DNA of 8,411 bases from Sulfurospirillaceae bacterium (GCA_028705785.1 JAQWCT010000110.1:1-8411), one strand, 5' to 3'; shown: positions 1-7,076, counted from the stretch's first letter. The notes: generated from the letters alone by a model not told the origin. A program made the numbers and translations.

Positions 1-127
1 CTTCACTCTTCTCTGTCTTATAGGCGTCCTCTAGTGCTTTATACGCATCTTTTGGCAAGTTTGTTGCACTGTATAGAATCATGTCTTTGACACTCTTGAC
101 GATCTCTTCGTATTTTATCTCTCGCAT
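1..127 (-). CDS. fumA: Fumarate hydratase class I, alpha subunit (N-terminal fragment, cut by window edge)
   Basis: Only the first 42 codons are present; the gene runs off the left edge. The reading begins MREIKYEEIVKSVKDMILYS and continues with NLPKDAYKALEDAYKTEKSE. This resembles the start of the alpha subunit of Fe-S (class I, fumarate/tartrate type) hydro-lyases, in which a helix with a conserved 'LPxDxxxAL' segment precedes the cluster-binding part. The full enzyme would interconvert fumarate and malate in the cytoplasmic TCA cycle using a 4Fe-4S cluster. None of the cluster cysteines are in view, so the call rests on the N-terminus and on the TCA-cycle neighbour. The ATG at 127-125 has an AAAGGA ribosome binding site six bases upstream. 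The gap to icd is 44 bases on the same strand, so cotranscription after icd is likely. An L(+)-tartrate dehydratase alpha subunit is the main alternative. If this is the two-subunit type, the beta subunit gene should follow outside the window. Confidence 0.72.
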   Translation of the reverse strand, partial: MREIKYEEIVKSVKDMILYSATNLPKDAYKALEDAYKTEKSE

Positions 128-133
128 ATGCAA

Positions 134-139
134 TCCTTT
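134..139 (-). promoter_or_regulatory. Ribosome binding site of the fumarate hydratase gene
   Basis: Read on the minus strand this is AAAGGA, six bases before the ATG at 127-125. It fixes the start of the partial fumarate hydratase gene. No other in-frame ATG nearby has a comparable site. Confidence 0.7.
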
Positions 140-161
140 AGCTTATATTATTGATGGTTGT

Positions 162-171
162 TTACATGTAA
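162..171. repeat. Palindrome TTACATGTAA immediately after the icd stop codon
   Basis: This is a perfect 10-bp palindrome in the 44-base gap between icd and the fumarate hydratase gene. It directly abuts the icd stop codon at 172-174. It is the only non-coding copy of the TACATGTA word that occurs seven times in the window. It could be an operator or just one copy of a genome-wide overrepresented word. It is too short, and lacks the T-tract, to be a terminator hairpin. Confidence 0.6.
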
Positions 172-2406
172 CTAGTGATTGAGCGTTTCTAATGCTCTGT
201 TGAAAGTCTCACTTGGTCGCATCGCTTTGGTTGTTAGTTTTTCGTCAGGTTTATAATATCCACCCATATCAACATGCTTACCTTGTGCATTTAAAAGCTC
301 ACTGGCAATTGTTGCTTCATTATCTTTTAAAACTTGCGCTAAATTTTGGAAAGTTTTTCGTAATTCCTTATCCTCTTCTTGCATTGCCAAAGCCTCTGCC
401 CAGTACATAGCAAGATAAAAATGACTTCCTCTATTATCAAGCTCTCCTACTTTTGCAAGTGGTGATTTATTGTTATCCAAAAATTTACCTGTAGCTTGAT
501 CCAATGTTTTGGCTAAGACAGCTGCTTTACTATTGCCTAGCGTATTTGAAAGGTGTTCCAAAGAAGCGGTTAATGCCATAAATTCACCTAAAGAATCCCA
601 TCTTAAATGACCCTCTTCAACAAATTGTTGTACATGCTTAGGCGCAGATCCACCAGCTCCTGTTTCAAACAATCCTCCCCCGCTCATTAATGGAACAATG
701 GAAAGCATTTTAGCACTCGTACCGACTTCTAAAATAGGGAAAAGATCCGTGAGATAATCACGAAGAACATTGCCTGTAACAGAAATAGTATCAAGTCCTT
801 TGACAATACGCTCTAAAGAGACTTGTATCGCCTCATCAGGACTCATAATTTTAATATCCAACCCTGTTGTATCATGATCCTTAAGATAGCGCTCAACTTT
901 TTGAATCATCTGTCTATCATGGGCTCTATTTTTATCAAGCCAAAAAATAGCAGGTGTATTGCTAAGACGAGATCTATTGACCGCAAGCTTTACCCAATCA
1001 CGAATCGGTGCATCCTTAGCTTGACATGCACGATAAATATCACCTTTTTCAACACCATGTGCAACTAGTATTTTGCCCGCACTATCAACAATACGAACGA
1101 TACCATCATGGGCACATTCAAATGTTTTATCGTGTGAACCATACTCTTCAGCTTTTTGTGCCATCAAACCAACATTAGGAACTGAACCCATCGTTTTAGG
1201 GTCAAGTGCGCCATTCTTTTTACAAAAATCAATCGTTTCTTGGTAGATAGTAGCGTAACAGCGATCAGGAATTAAGGCTTTGGTATCGTGTAAAGCACCA
1301 TCACTGCCCCACATTTTGCCCGATTCTCTAATACATGCAGGCATGGAAGCATCAATAATCACATCACTGGATACATGTAAATTGGTAATACCTTTATCAG
1401 AATTAACCATCGCAAGTCTAGGTCTTTTTGCATAAGTGGCTTTGATGTCAGCCTCAATAGCCTCTTTTTGAGCTTGAGGAAGGGTGCTAATTTTTGCATA
1501 CAAATCACCTAAGCCATTATTTGGGTTAATGCCTAATGTTTTAAATATAGCCTCATGCTTGGCAAAAACATCCTTAAAATAGACCTTAACAGCATGACCA
1601 AACATGATAGGATCACTCACTTTCATCATCGTAGCTTTGAGGTGTAAGGAGAGCAAAATATCGTTTTTCAAAGCATCATCAATTTGCGCTTCATAAAATG
1701 CCTCAAGTTTTTTAGCGCTGATGTAGGAAGCATCTATAATCTCATCTTTAAGAAGTGGTAACTTCTCTTTTAAAACAGTAATTGCACCATTTTTTTCTAC
1801 TAATTCAATGCGAGCAGTCGTATTTTCCAACAAGGTTAAAGACTTTTCATTGCCATAAAAATCACCCTCAGTCATATACGCCACATGCGCTTTTGAATCA
1901 GCGCTCCATTTGCCCATCTTATGCGGATTTTTGCGTGCATATTCTTTAACGCAAAGTGGTGCTCTTCTATCTGAATTTCCCTCTCGCAGAACGGGGTTAA
2001 CAGCGCTTCCCAAAACTTTGGCATAACGCGTTTTAATCTCTTTTTGTGCATCATTTGATGGCGTTTCTGGATAATCTGGGATAGAGTATCCTTTGTCTTG
2101 TAGCTCTTTAATGGCGGCTTGAAGTTGTGGTAAAGAAGCACTGACATTGGGTAGTTTAATAATATTGGCTTGCGGTTGATTGGCAAGATTTCCTAAATAT
2201 GTCAAGTCATCGTTAACCTTTTGGTCTTCATTCAAGGCCTCTGGAAAATTAGCTAAAATTCTTCCACATAATGAAATATCGCGTATTTCCATCTCAATAT
2301 TAGCGCTACATGTAAAGGCTTTGATGATTGGAAGAAGTGAGTATGTCGCAAGAGCGGGAGCCTCATCAACCTTGGTATAGATAATTTTACTTGTTTGATT
2401 TACCAT
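172..2406 (-). CDS. icd: Isocitrate dehydrogenase, NADP-dependent, monomeric type
   Basis: This cytoplasmic TCA-cycle enzyme oxidatively decarboxylates isocitrate to 2-oxoglutarate and reduces NADP. At 744 residues it has the usual length of the monomeric family, unlike the roughly 415-residue dimeric type. All the key positions I remember from the Azotobacter vinelandii enzyme can be read here, shifted by two. Substrate residues are S134, N137, R141 and R147 in the block GSAVNPVLREGNSDRRAP, plus K257, Y422 (AEEYGSHDKTF) and R549. Metal-binding residues are D352 (VIIDASMPA), D550 and D554 (GNVLRDYLTD). H591 and R602 match the NADP 2'-phosphate contacts. The ATG at 2406-2404 has AAGGAG five bases upstream. 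The gene follows mltG by 44 bases and precedes the fumarate hydratase gene by 44 bases, all on the same strand. No frameshift or missing residue is seen. Known Campylobacter icd genes encode this same monomeric type (from memory). Confidence 0.97.
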   Translation of the reverse strand: MVNQTSKIIYTKVDEAPALATYSLLPIIKAFTCSANIEMEIRDISLCGRILANFPEALNEDQKVNDDLTYLGNLANQPQANIIKLPNVSASLPQLQAAIKELQDKGYSIPDYPETPSNDAQKEIKTRYAKVLGSAVNPVLREGNSDRRAPLCVKEYARKNPHKMGKWSADSKAHVAYMTEGDFYGNEKSLTLLENTTARIELVEKNGAITVLKEKLPLLKDEIIDASYISAKKLEAFYEAQIDDALKNDILLSLHLKATMMKVSDPIMFGHAVKVYFKDVFAKHEAIFKTLGINPNNGLGDLYAKISTLPQAQKEAIEADIKATYAKRPRLAMVNSDKGITNLHVSSDVIIDASMPACIRESGKMWGSDGALHDTKALIPDRCYATIYQETIDFCKKNGALDPKTMGSVPNVGLMAQKAEEYGSHDKTFECAHDGIVRIVDSAGKILVAHGVEKGDIYRACQAKDAPIRDWVKLAVNRSRLSNTPAIFWLDKNRAHDRQMIQKVERYLKDHDTTGLDIKIMSPDEAIQVSLERIVKGLDTISVTGNVLRDYLTDLFPILEVGTSAKMLSIVPLMSGGGLFETGAGGSAPKHVQQFVEEGHLRWDSLGEFMALTASLEHLSNTLGNSKAAVLAKTLDQATGKFLDNNKSPLAKVGELDNRGSHFYLAMYWAEALAMQEEDKELRKTFQNLAQVLKDNEATIASELLNAQGKHVDMGGYYKPDEKLTTKAMRPSETFNRALETLNH
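1372..1379. repeat. TACATGTA palindrome copy within icd
   Basis: Exact 8-bp palindrome. In icd it is read as the end of Leu, His and Val codons (L-H-V), a reading frame different from that used by the copy at 2307. Confidence 0.5.
2307..2314. repeat. TACATGTA palindrome copy within icd (near the 5' end)
   Basis: Exact 8-bp palindrome within codons for F-T-C near residue 32 of icd, using ACA TGT for Thr-Cys. Confidence 0.5.
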
Positions 2407-2411
2407 ATTTA

Positions 2412-2417
2412 CTCCTT
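2412..2417 (-). promoter_or_regulatory. Ribosome binding site of icd
   Basis: On the minus strand this reads AAGGAG and lies five bases before the icd ATG at 2406-2404. It is the strongest Shine-Dalgarno match in the window, as expected for an abundant metabolic enzyme. Confidence 0.85.
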
Positions 2418-2439
2418 AAAATTTGACTCATTTGGCGTT

Positions 2440-2445
2440 ATTCTA
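2440..2445 (-). promoter_or_regulatory. Possible -10 box for icd
   Basis: On the minus strand this reads TAGAAT, one base from the TATAAT consensus. It lies in the 44-base gap between mltG and icd and would give a leader of roughly 25-30 bases that includes the ribosome binding site. No -35 box is evident, but Campylobacterota vegetative promoters often lack one. Alternatively icd is simply read through from mltG. Confidence 0.3.
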
Positions 2446-2450
2446 CTCGT

Positions 2451-3389
2451 TTATTTATTAAAGTTTTGCAAATGCGTATCGTAGTTTTGGGAAAAAGTAT
2501 GCTCTCCATTTTTAGTTCTTACAAAATAAAGAAAATTGGTATTTTTGGGAAAAATGGCTGCAAAAATGGCTTCTTTACTGACACTACATACTGGAAATGG
2601 TGGTAAACCTTTGTACATGTAAGTGTTATAAGGTGAAGTATCCTCTTTGATTCGCTGTGGCGTTATTTTGACATGAGAATACCTACCATAATTGAGTGTT
2701 CCATCCATTTGGAGTTTCATATCTTTTTTAAGTCTGTTGTAGATAACTGAGGAGACAAGAGGCATCTCTTCATTATTAGCAGCTTCTTTTTGGATGATGG
2801 AAGCGATAACGATGAACTTATGCCATTTGGCCTCATTAAACTCACCAAAGATTTTTTCAAAGACATCTTTATGATATTTTTTAGCATGTGCCAGTAAAAA
2901 ATGAATAACACTTTTTTCTGAAATACCCACAGGAATATAATAGGTTTGAGGAACGATAAAGCCCTCAGGATAAGGTGTTGCAAGGGTATATTCTTGCATT
3001 AATTTATCATAAGAGAGGTCAAAATCAAGTGCAATTTGTGCTAATAAGAACTCTTTAGTTTCACCAGGAATATAGGCAACTGGCTTCAAAGCCGCTTTTG
3101 AGTGACTCAGTTTATATAGGAAATCTCCTCTTGTCAATACAGATTCATTAATACTCACCCAGCCAGACTGAGGTTTCCCGATAAGATAAAGGAGGTACTT
3201 GTCGCTCTTTTCGTAGAGGTCAAAATTTTTATCAACCATATATGCTATAATTTGGCTTATTGAGCCTTGAGGTACAAAAGCAACAGAGCTAGAAACCATC
3301 GGCCTACTCAAATGAAAGATAAGTGAATATATGATTATTAAAGCAACATCGCATACTATGAGAAATATTTGGATAGTGTTTCTGTTCAT
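2451..3389 (-). CDS. mltG: Endolytic murein transglycosylase MltG (YceG-like)
   Basis: MltG is an inner-membrane lytic transglycosylase that cuts nascent glycan strands and is thought to terminate peptidoglycan polymerisation. The chosen start gives 312 residues. A membrane anchor lies at about residues 6-26 (IQIFLIVCDVALIIIYSLIF), followed by a small periplasmic domain and the YceG domain. The catalytic signature is clear: ASIIQKEAANNEEMP with the catalytic-type glutamate at residue 202, then VIYNRLKKDMKLQMDGT and, later, the family's SPYNTY...GLPPFPVCSVS block. Here PVCS replaces the usual PI(C/S)NPG form. The open frame extends 49 codons further upstream, but those residues are not MltG-like and lie deep inside the divergent gene. 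The ATG at 3389-3387 gives the expected short cytoplasmic tail plus anchor. No good ribosome binding site precedes it, so the start is inferred from protein architecture. The 5' end overlaps the plus-strand YhdP-like gene; icd follows 44 bases downstream. Confidence 0.93.
   Translation of the reverse strand: MNRNTIQIFLIVCDVALIIIYSLIFHLSRPMVSSSVAFVPQGSISQIIAYMVDKNFDLYEKSDKYLLYLIGKPQSGWVSINESVLTRGDFLYKLSHSKAALKPVAYIPGETKEFLLAQIALDFDLSYDKLMQEYTLATPYPEGFIVPQTYYIPVGISEKSVIHFLLAHAKKYHKDVFEKIFGEFNEAKWHKFIVIASIIQKEAANNEEMPLVSSVIYNRLKKDMKLQMDGTLNYGRYSHVKITPQRIKEDTSPYNTYMYKGLPPFPVCSVSKEAIFAAIFPKNTNFLYFVRTKNGEHTFSQNYDTHLQNFNK
2614..2621. repeat. TACATGTA palindrome copy within mltG
   Basis: Exact 8-bp palindrome. 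In mltG it covers codons for Tyr and Met of the NTYMYKG segment (TAC ATG TA), a third reading frame for this word. Confidence 0.5.
3243..3251 (+). promoter_or_regulatory. Extended -10 promoter candidate for the YhdP-like gene
   Basis: The sequence TGCTATAAT is a perfect extended -10 (TGnTATAAT) on the plus strand inside mltG. A T-rich stretch lies just upstream (3225-3232) and there is no clear -35. Transcription would start near 3258, giving a leader of about 70 bases before the ATG at 3331. It is the best vegetative promoter match near this gene. Confidence 0.55.
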
Positions 3390-5892
3390 TATTATTGTCT
3401 TGCTCGTTTTTATTGGAACTCTAACGCAAGGTATTTCTTTTGATAATCTTTCGTTACCTAACATCAAAGTGAGCCAATTATATATTAAGTTAGATAAAAA
3501 GCTAATTGTCCATATCCAAGAGCTCAGTGTCAACAAAGAAACACAAACCGATACTTCACTTAAAGAAAGTGCTATTGTTATTAAAAATTTTCCACTTCTA
3601 AATCAATTTTTTAGTGAAATCACGATTGAAAAATTGACCTATGCTAATGAGGAGATAAAACTTCTTTTTCAAGATAATATTTTTTATTTAGATAGCAAAA
3701 ATCTCAGCGTTAACCTCAAAATTACACCTATGGATAAACTCAAAATTGACATCGATATACAAGAAGCACATTTTAAAGATTTATCGCTTCGCCTCAATGG
3801 TAAGGCTAGCCTAAACTTTCAAAATGAACTCTATAATTTTGAAGGTGATTTTGAAACATTTGGCATAAAAGGTATTGCCCTCTTAGATATCAAAAATGAC
3901 CTTTTAACCTATCATGTGCAAACAGAAAATTTTACCAATGTTGAATTGACGCATTTAATGGATTTCATCGCCACCAAAGTTGAGTTAGAGCCTTTAGCCA
4001 AAGATTGGATACATAAAAATATCGTTGCACAAAGTTATCAACTTCATTTTGTAGAAGGCAAACTCGATTTGCATAGTTTTGATTATTATCCACTCGAAAT
4101 AAAAGGATCAGCTACGGCTAAGGATGCACTTGTTTCGTTTGAGCCAACTGTTCCACCTGCACATGTCGAAGAAATTGGAATGATATTTGAACATGACAAA
4201 CTTATCTTTGATGTTAAAAATGCGAGTTATGAAAAAAAAGCTGTTCAAAAAGCAGATGTCTATCTTTATAATCTTCTGGGGAAAGGTACGGGTATCGTCG
4301 TGGACTTGGATGTTATCGCTAGATTAGATAAAGATATACATAAAATTTTACATGCTTTTAAGATAGAAGTTCCTATCACTCAAATCACTGGAGAAACCAA
4401 AGCTCAGGTTAGATTAGATATCAAATTTCTACCTTATGATATCAATGCAACAGGAAAATTTAGTACCCAAAAGAGCAATTTTAAACTGAATAATGTAGAA
4501 ATGTACTCAAAAGAAGCCCTCATTTCTTTAGATAATTATCTTATTTATCTTGATAAAACCAATATGCGTTATAAAAATCTTTTTGATATTACAACGACTG
4601 GTTTATTTGATACAAAAAAACAAAACTATACAGGAAAAACGGATATTAACGCGCTTTCGTTAGATTTTAGTGGTGCTAAACTTTTAGAAACAAAAAATCT
4701 TAAAGAAGTTAATGCTACAATGAACATTGATGAGAACAAAACACACATAACAATACCAGAACTTGCAACAACGATAGAATTTGGAAGCAAAGACAACCTT
4801 TTTTCTTTTGAAAACCTCTCCAAAATCATCTCTTTATCTCCTTTTATGCAAGAAAACGGTCTATCGCAAGGTAAAGTTTCTGTTGCAACAGAGAATTTTG
4901 AAAAATTTGATGCAACTATTCTTGCACAAGGTATTTTGACACCATTACTGGTCGATAATGCTATCTTAAAAGATTTTGAAGTTAAACTCTCTACAGATAC
5001 TACGACACTTGATGCACATACTGTCGATAATAAGATTTCACTCCATCTCGATAAAAATATTACTTTACATGTAAAAGATATCAATATCTCAATCCCTAAA
5101 GGAGATAATGCCATTGAGTCTCCCATCAAAATGACTATTTTTGGAGAAAATTCTTCTTTTATTGATTTAGAATCAAATAAAACAATATTGAGCGATAACT
5201 ATACGCTAACGCTCTACCAAGATATCCTTAGACTGCATTCAAAATATAAAAAATCTTCCTTTACTTATGACAAAACGAAGAAAAATCTTTCGATTATAGG
5301 TACTTCCATGGATGCGACTTTTTCAAATTATATGCTGAGTAAAGACTACTTTAATAGTGGAGATTTTTCAGTACAACTCGATGGAAAAGACGATAAGCAT
5401 CTCAAGGGTACTTTTATCATGCATCAAACTTCCATCCAAAAATTGAAATTTTTTGATAATCTGATGGCAACGATTAATGCAGTGCCCTCTTTAGTTGTCT
5501 TTAGTGATCCAAAATTTAACCAAGGTGGTTATTTTGTTAAAGATGGTTATATTGAATTTATCATGGATGGTGAGATCATCACTATTACAGAAATGAAATT
5601 AACGGGAAATAACGCAGATATTGTGGGTAGTGGCACGATTGATTTTAATACCAATGAGATTACCCTTAAGCTTCAAATTAGAACACTGAAAACATTTAGC
5701 AATATTATCGATTGGATTCCTATTGTAGGGGGACTAATATTGGGTGATGATAAAAGAATTTCAACGAATGTTGATGTCATAGGGGACATTGAAGATCCAA
5801 AGATTAAAACACATTTGGTGCTTGATACGCTTAAAAGTCCACTCAATATTATTCAAAGAGCACTCGAATTGCCTTTGGAAATGATTAAATAA
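3331..5892 (+). CDS. AsmA/YhdP-like envelope protein with one N-terminal membrane anchor
   Basis: This 853-residue protein has a short positively charged N-terminus, one strong membrane segment at about residues 13-31 (WIVFLFIIIVLLVFIGT), and then a long run of alternating beta-strand-like segments with no further membrane helix. It contains no cysteine, which fits a long periplasmic domain. The C-terminal 150 residues have the pattern of AsmA-like/YhdP proteins: TGNNADIVGSGTIDFNTNEI, then a hydrophobic IIDWIPIVGGLILGDDKR segment, then DVIGDIEDPKIKTH and a final amphipathic helix. Characterised relatives (YhdP, TamB, AsmA) are inner-membrane-anchored beta-groove proteins linked to phospholipid transport to the outer membrane; the same role here is inference. 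The ATG at 3331 is the first after an in-frame stop at 3313; M10 (3358) is an alternative start. The ribosome binding site is weak (AAGTGA). The gene overlaps mltG at its 5' end and the HAD gene by 8 bases at its 3' end, and looks more AT-rich than icd or hypE. Confidence 0.85.
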   Translation: MIIKATSHTMRNIWIVFLFIIIVLLVFIGTLTQGISFDNLSLPNIKVSQLYIKLDKKLIVHIQELSVNKETQTDTSLKESAIVIKNFPLLNQFFSEITIEKLTYANEEIKLLFQDNIFYLDSKNLSVNLKITPMDKLKIDIDIQEAHFKDLSLRLNGKASLNFQNELYNFEGDFETFGIKGIALLDIKNDLLTYHVQTENFTNVELTHLMDFIATKVELEPLAKDWIHKNIVAQSYQLHFVEGKLDLHSFDYYPLEIKGSATAKDALVSFEPTVPPAHVEEIGMIFEHDKLIFDVKNASYEKKAVQKADVYLYNLLGKGTGIVVDLDVIARLDKDIHKILHAFKIEVPITQITGETKAQVRLDIKFLPYDINATGKFSTQKSNFKLNNVEMYSKEALISLDNYLIYLDKTNMRYKNLFDITTTGLFDTKKQNYTGKTDINALSLDFSGAKLLETKNLKEVNATMNIDENKTHITIPELATTIEFGSKDNLFSFENLSKIISLSPFMQENGLSQGKVSVATENFEKFDATILAQGILTPLLVDNAILKDFEVKLSTDTTTLDAHTVDNKISLHLDKNITLHVKDINISIPKGDNAIESPIKMTIFGENSSFIDLESNKTILSDNYTLTLYQDILRLHSKYKKSSFTYDKTKKNLSIIGTSMDATFSNYMLSKDYFNSGDFSVQLDGKDDKHLKGTFIMHQTSIQKLKFFDNLMATINAVPSLVVFSDPKFNQGGYFVKDGYIEFIMDGEIITITEMKLTGNNADIVGSGTIDFNTNEITLKLQIRTLKTFSNIIDWIPIVGGLILGDDKRISTNVDVIGDIEDPKIKTHLVLDTLKSPLNIIQRALELPLEMIK
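3477..3482 (-). promoter_or_regulatory. -10 promoter candidate for mltG
   Basis: On the minus strand this reads TATAAT (context AATATATAATTGG), inside the 5' part of the YhdP-like gene. Transcription would start near 3470 and leave a leader of about 80 bases before the mltG ATG at 3389. No -35 box is evident. In such AT-rich DNA a chance match is possible. Confidence 0.35.
5064..5075. repeat. Perfect 12-bp palindrome TTTACATGTAAA inside the YhdP-like gene
   Basis: This is the longest perfect form of the TACATGTA word in the window. It lies in codons for L-H-V-K of the YhdP-like protein. It has no hairpin potential beyond the 12 bases and no T-tract, so it is listed as a copy of the repeated word rather than as a terminator. 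Confidence 0.5.
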
Positions 5893-6523
5893 AACTATCT
5901 AATAGTCTTAAAAGTTCTTGAATATCCCTAGCCTTCAAAGAAGCTGTTTCACTCGTTCCATATCCCCAAGACGCAAAGATAAATCGCACATCGGCTCTTT
6001 GAGCCGCCATTTCATCTTTGATGCTATCGCCCACCAAAATAGTTTTTACTTTAGTACTTGAAGATTCTCTCATAATCATCTCTATCATTTGTGGATGTGG
6101 CTTTGGCAACTCAACATTATTAGATCCTCGTACATGGGTGAAAAAATCCAATATCCCTAAATGCTCCAACATATGTGTTGCAAAAAAATCACTTGCATTT
6201 GTCGCAATGTTTAAAGTAGCCTTTTGATGTAAACTTTCGAGCATTTCTCTCACATAAGGATAAAGGGCAATACTCCTTGATGAAGAGGCTAAATAGTGAT
6301 CTTTAAAGAGCGCTTTGTGCGCTCGGTCGTATTCTGCTGTATTATAAAAAATCTTAGCGAGATGCTGATCTGGCTGATTGATGTAATACTCTAAATCATT
6401 TTTCGTGATAGGTTCTAGTCCTATAGACGCTCTTACAAAATTGACACTTTGTGTCATCGCAGCACTCGAATCAATGAGTGTTCCATCCATATCAAAGATA
6501 ATACAAGGCTTTTGATGCATCAT
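5885..6523 (-). CDS. HAD-superfamily hydrolase (phosphoglycolate phosphatase-like)
   Basis: This is a 212-residue cytoplasmic phosphatase of the haloacid dehalogenase superfamily. Motif I is FDMDGTLIDSS, with nucleophile D11 and acid/base D13. Motif II is NIATNAS with T108. Motif III is the lysine of LPKPHPQM (K141). Motif IV is VGDSIKDEMAA with D166 and D170, which bind magnesium. A helical C1 cap fits between residues 17 and 85, the layout of Gph/beta-phosphoglucomutase relatives. All catalytic positions are present. The substrate cannot be read from sequence; phosphoglycolate or another small phosphate ester is possible. The ATG at 6523 directly follows the stop of the GNAT gene (TAAATG), so translation is probably coupled; the second codon is also ATG. 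The 3' end overlaps the convergent YhdP-like gene by 8 bases. Confidence 0.9.
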   Translation of the reverse strand: MMHQKPCIIFDMDGTLIDSSAAMTQSVNFVRASIGLEPITKNDLEYYINQPDQHLAKIFYNTAEYDRAHKALFKDHYLASSSRSIALYPYVREMLESLHQKATLNIATNASDFFATHMLEHLGILDFFTHVRGSNNVELPKPHPQMIEMIMRESSSTKVKTILVGDSIKDEMAAQRADVRFIFASWGYGTSETASLKARDIQELLRLLDSFI

Positions 6524-7024
6524 TTATTCTTTAATTCTAAGCCCTAGCAGTAAAAGGTCTTTATCTAAGTCTCCAATATTGGCAATACCATTAAGATTGC
6601 CCCACTCTTTAAAACCAAGTTTTTTGAAAAGTTTTAAACTTGCAAGATTGTCTGCAAAGATAAGCGCTAAAAGGGTTTTGATATCATAGTCCAATGCCCG
6701 TTCAAGTGCTTCGCTCAAAAACTGTTGTCCTAGTTTTTTCCCTTGAAAATTTTTATCGATATAGATGTTGATTCGTGCACTGTAGCGATAAGCAAAAAGA
6801 TTGGCATAAAAAGGCTGTAAACTTATCCATGCGATAATTCTACCATGATACTCTTTGACCAAAATGGGTCTTTGTTCATCATGTGAATAAAACCAATCCA
6901 ATTTACTTTCGATAGTGACTGCTTTGCTATCTGCTGTGGCGATTCCATCCGCAATAGCTTCATTGTAAATCTTGATAATTTCTGGTAAATCCTCTACGGT
7001 GGCAACCCTTAATTCTTTAATCAT
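6524..7024 (-). CDS. GNAT-family N-acetyltransferase (phosphinothricin/YncA-like)
   Basis: This 166-residue single-domain acetyltransferase would transfer acetyl from acetyl-CoA to an amine. The N-terminus, IKELRVATVEDLPEIIKIYN followed by EAIADGIATADS, is typical of the phosphinothricin acetyltransferase/MnaT (YncA) subgroup. The acetyl-CoA pyrophosphate loop is Q94-G-K-K-L-G99 after the strand RINIYID. The later block ADNLASLKLFKKLGF (about residues 124-138) carries the conserved N and the 'LGF' of the family. The substrate could be methionine sulfoximine or a related amino-acid analogue, as in MnaT, but this is inference. The start ATG at 7024 is preceded by a weak GGA. A TATAAT box lies about 30 bases upstream, so this gene probably begins a two-gene unit with the HAD phosphatase. 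Confidence 0.88.
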   Translation of the reverse strand: MIKELRVATVEDLPEIIKIYNEAIADGIATADSKAVTIESKLDWFYSHDEQRPILVKEYHGRIIAWISLQPFYANLFAYRYSARINIYIDKNFQGKKLGQQFLSEALERALDYDIKTLLALIFADNLASLKLFKKLGFKEWGNLNGIANIGDLDKDLLLLGLRIKE

Positions 7025-7053
7025 GTTGTTTGTCCATTATTGAATATGTCTTA

Positions 7054-7059
7054 ATTATA
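7054..7059 (-). promoter_or_regulatory. -10 promoter candidate for the GNAT-HAD gene pair
   Basis: On the minus strand this reads TATAAT, preceded by ATG, in the 52-base gap between hypA and the GNAT gene. Transcription starting near 7047 would give a leader of about 23 bases. The gap has no convincing terminator hairpin, so hyp-operon read-through may also contribute. Confidence 0.45.
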
Positions 7060-7076
7060 CATAAGCCTAACTTAGA

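Noticed and set aside
1872..2186. A 104-codon minus-strand frame overlapping icd
   Set aside because: It is in a different frame of the same strand as a fully conserved icd and shows no protein-like pattern.
3390..3536. A 49-codon N-terminal extension of mltG
   Set aside because: The extra residues do not look like the family, would put a long tail before the anchor, and lie under the YhdP-like coding sequence.
4626..5129. A 167-codon open frame on the minus strand inside the YhdP-like gene
   Set aside because: It has no ribosome binding site or recognisable domain, and lies wholly within a well-supported gene on the other strand; it looks like a shadow frame.
5894..5906. Hairpin ACTAT-CTA-ATAGT near the convergent gene ends, followed on the minus strand by a T-rich run
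   Set aside because: The stem is only five mostly A-T pairs, too weak to call an intrinsic terminator without transcript data.
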